Assembly: GCF_900217795.1 (NCBI RefSeq)
Contig: NZ_OBMQ01000006.1
Span: 1-64,000, forward strand
Length of the DNA stretch: 64,000 nucleotides
Source of the DNA: Ureibacillus xyleni
GTDB taxonomy: Bacteria > Bacillota > Bacilli > Bacillales_A > Planococcaceae
Reading direction: 5' to 3'
Shown here: positions 62,357-64,000 of the stretch, in pieces
Position numbering within the stretch: position 1 is the stretch's first letter
Layout: every line of letters starts with the position of its first letter
Position numbers and translations under genes: made by a program
The notes under the pieces: generated by a model
Told to the model about the DNA's origin: nothing
Database searches by the model: none
Seen by the model: only the letters and a program-made list of their open reading frames with translations

Positions 62357-62494
62357 TTGAAACTTGTACAAGCTTTGTTTTTATTTGTTTTGATTTACAT
62401 TGCATCGTTCATTCTTTTGTATGATGGTTCGGTATTAGAGACTCTGCAATATTCAATTATAATGTGGACAATCGTAATAATGATTAAAAGATAG
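62357..62494 (+). CDS. Small membrane protein, 45 aa, inside the dyad-site array
   Basis: TTG start with AAGGTGG 8 bases upstream. Two hydrophobic helices: LVQALFLFVLIYIASFILLY and, after DGSVLETLQ, YSIIMWTIVIMI, ending KR. A terminator follows at once. It is the only plausible gene in 61408-63338 and has four of the dyad sites on its left and five on its right. Not recognised. Confidence 0.6.
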   Translation: MKLVQALFLFVLIYIASFILLYDGSVLETLQYSIIMWTIVIMIKR

Positions 62495-62504
62495 CTTAAT
62501 GTTT

Positions 62505-62533
62505 AGGATCCTGTGAATTAACAGGATCTTTTT
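62505..62533 (+). terminator. Terminator of the 45-aa gene
   Basis: GATCCTGT (62507-62514) / ACAGGATC (62521-62528) followed by TTTTTCTT. Confidence 0.85.
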
Positions 62534-63268
62534 CTTATAACTATTTGAAAATATGAAAATGTCAACTTGATTGACATAAAAAATAATACGCTACATTAAT
62601 GTATCTATTTTCGCTGGTGACTCAAAAAAATTCTTTGGATTAAATTATTATATTTAAATATCTATAAAAAGATAATATGAATTTGGGTTTATTATCTGAA
62701 TAAAGTTTATTTGTTAACTAAGTTGACAAAAAAATTAGGATGGCTATCTTTCATATCATTATTTTGGATTTCTAGAATTAATTAATGATATTCCAATTTT
62801 TTATTGTAAAAAATCATTTGTATTAAAGTTAATAGAGTACTATTGAGCTCTCTATTAAAATAGTAATGTTGTAAATTAAGTTGACAAAAAATAATGATAC
62901 TGCTTCTTAAGTGATAACATATGAGTAGTTTACAAGATTAATTTGAAATTGGACATTAACTTTATTAGTAAAACAAACCGTATCGTATTAATAAAAGTTT
63001 CTGGTTATAAACCAATTAATATCATGACTTTGTGTGCTGCTTTAGGAAATATGAGTGTTTATTAAGGTGAATAAAGAGTTTATTATTAATAAAAAGTATT
63101 TTTGTCAATAAAGTTTACATAAAAATCGCATATTGTTGTTAATTTATTGCCTTCGTTTACAACCTTTAATTAAAAATAAAAAAACCATAACGTATATCAA
63201 TAAAGTATTTTCTATCAAGTGAGTTATTATTTTTTGCACAAGTAAAATTGTCAATTAGGTATACAAAA

Positions 63269-63303
63269 AACCCCTTATAGAATGGTCAATTAATAAGGGG
63301 TTT
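63269..63303 (-). terminator. Terminator of the serine protease gene
   Basis: Read on the minus strand: AACCCCTTAT (63303-63294), loop, ATAAGGGGTT (63278-63269), then TTTTTGTAT. It abuts the last dyad site. Confidence 0.85.
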
Positions 63304-63338
63304 GTAAGAGTATGTGATTATAAGGAAAATAAATAATA

Positions 63339-64000
63339 TTATTTTAGAAGATTAAGATGTTGTTGCAACAAGTCAACCGGGATAAATAAACCAACCCTTC
63401 CATATTGTTTTGTTTTTGTTGTTGCAAAGATAATTCCAATAACGTTACCTTCATTATTAATGACCGGACTTCCGCTATTTCCATGATAAACAGGGGCATC
63501 CAACATAATTACTTCTTCATTCCAATTTTCTAGCAAAGTATAATCGATCACCTTACCTTTATTAGCAATTCCAGTAAAGTATAATGGGTTTCCAATAAAA
63601 TAGATGGCTTCATCCTTAATCGGTTCATATGTATCTGCCAGTGAAAGATGGGGGAGGTTCTTACCTTCGACTTTTAATATCGCTAAATCAATTTCAGGGT
63701 AACTTTCAATGATTTCTCCTTTATACAGGCCATCATCTGGGAATGTTATCGTGATTGTAAGTGCATCATCTATGACATGTTCATTTGTAACGATATATCC
63801 ATCTTCTGATATAGAAAAACCTGTTCCTTTCCCACTATTTGTTTTTACTTCAACTACTGATTGTTTATAATTTTGAATGTCTTCCTTAGTAGAAAGGGAT
63901 GCTGATGTTTTTAAAAATTCAATTGCAGGAATTGAGTAAATTTCAAAAATCAATGCAAATGTACTAAACATTAACATCAGTGCCATTACCCAAGCAAAAA
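63339..64000 (-). CDS. Trypsin-like serine protease (S1C/HtrA type), 5' end outside the window
   Basis: At least 215 aa. The frame stays open through 64000, so the start may lie beyond the window; an ATG at 63986 is possible but has no SD visible. One hydrophobic segment at the N-terminus, then the protease: His in YIVTNEHVIDD, Asp in YPEIDLAILKV, Ser in YHGNSGSPVINNEG. The fold is HtrA-like, but no PDZ domain follows the catalytic region. Likely membrane-anchored with the active site outside. It flanks the dyad-site array and ends in its own terminator. Confidence 0.85.
   Translation of the reverse strand, partial: FAWVMALMLMFSTFALIFEIYSIPAIEFLKTSASLSTKEDIQNYKQSVVEVKTNSGKGTGFSISEDGYIVTNEHVIDDALTITITFPDDGLYKGEIIESYPEIDLAILKVEGKNLPHLSLADTYEPIKDEAIYFIGNPLYFTGIANKGKVIDYTLLENWNEEVIMLDAPVYHGNSGSPVINNEGNVIGIIFATTKTKQYGRVGLFIPVDLLQQHLNLLK

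Larger units (their letters stand above)
61658..63267. repeat. Array of nine near-palindromic 20-bp sites
   Basis: Starts at 61658, 61814, 61961, 62116, 62559, 62711, 62869, 63102 and 63248. All are close to TTGTnAACTnAGTTGACAAA, with inverted half sites TTGTnAA and TTGACAA; 62711 (TTGTTAACTAAGTTGACAAA) is the clearest. Start-to-start steps are 156, 147, 155, 443, 152, 158, 233 and 146, so six of eight are near 150 and 443 is near three times that. All read in one orientation. The sequence between sites is AT-rich and not alike from unit to unit. They look like protein-binding sites; the protein is unknown. Confidence 0.8.

Noticed and set aside
61658-63267. CRISPR or phage attachment reading of the dyad sites
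   Set aside because: Spacers of about 130 bp are far too long for CRISPR, there are no cas or integrase genes, and nine copies do not fit an att site.

Overview
The window comes from a low-GC, endospore-forming member of the Bacillales. The evidence is an rRNA operon end followed by a 17-gene tRNA array of Bacillus type, a gerA-type germinant receptor operon behind a sigma-G-like promoter, an S-box riboswitch, an MhqR operator, HemAT and UppP. Gene content looks most like the Lysinibacillus/Solibacillus/Ureibacillus side of the order; that placement is an impression, not a measurement.

Layout. 1-1898: 3' end of 23S rRNA, 5S rRNA, 17 tRNAs and tandem terminators. 1939-6083: germinant receptor operon (A, B, C subunits plus a small two-helix D-type protein). 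6101-6577: a 236-bp MITE-like element sitting in a terminator loop, and a structured, possibly 6S-like RNA on the minus strand. 6730-9157: HD phosphohydrolase, DUF2269 protein, YjfB-like motility protein and Cu/Zn-SOD lipoprotein. 9367-13116: TAXI-type TRAP uptake operon. 13264-13453: a 48-aa gene. 13505-18007: MhqR-controlled quinone and aromatic-electrophile detoxification operon (three ring-cleaving dioxygenases, an FMN reductase and the hydrolase MhqD). 18157-21162: M20 hydrolase, N-succinylamino-acid racemase and GNAT enzyme, fitting D- to L-amino-acid conversion. 21291-25641: HPP protein, FhuF-like iron-sulfur protein, DUF4395 protein, a Fur-boxed small RNA resembling FsrA, a DMT exporter and PepT. 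25822-29890: a large membrane protein of unknown role, the second MITE copy, a nitroreductase and a divergent PlsY. 29975-33656: S-box riboswitch and MetY, a Panacea-like protein with a structured leader, and a homoserine dehydrogenase lacking its ACT domain. 33652-41921: 21-bp tandem repeats, a small HTH protein, an EamA exporter, a two-component system with a small membrane ORF between regulator and kinase, a metallophosphoesterase, UppP and HemAT. 41977-49155: AIM24 protein, lysine-degradation operon (aldehyde dehydrogenase, lysine 6-dehydrogenase, acyl-CoA dehydrogenase) and a secreted beta-propeller protein. 49172-61407: PdaC-like deacetylase, split ThrE exporter, c-di-GMP phosphodiesterase, heterodimeric ABC exporter, double GNAT protein, MenA and an alpha/beta hydrolase. 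61408-63338: an AT-rich region with nine near-palindromic 20-bp sites, mostly about 150 bp apart, around a 45-aa membrane protein gene. 63339-64000: a trypsin-like serine protease running off the window.

The most unusual things are (1) two identical 236-bp elements, 21 kb apart and in opposite orientation, each inserted in the loop of a different intrinsic terminator with the loop duplicated; (2) the array of dyad sites at 61658-63267; and (3) an orphan promoter plus Fur box driving a short RNA that presents a CCCCCC loop and ends in a terminator. Start codons were moved from the longest ORF wherever a Shine-Dalgarno (SD) sequence lies inside it.
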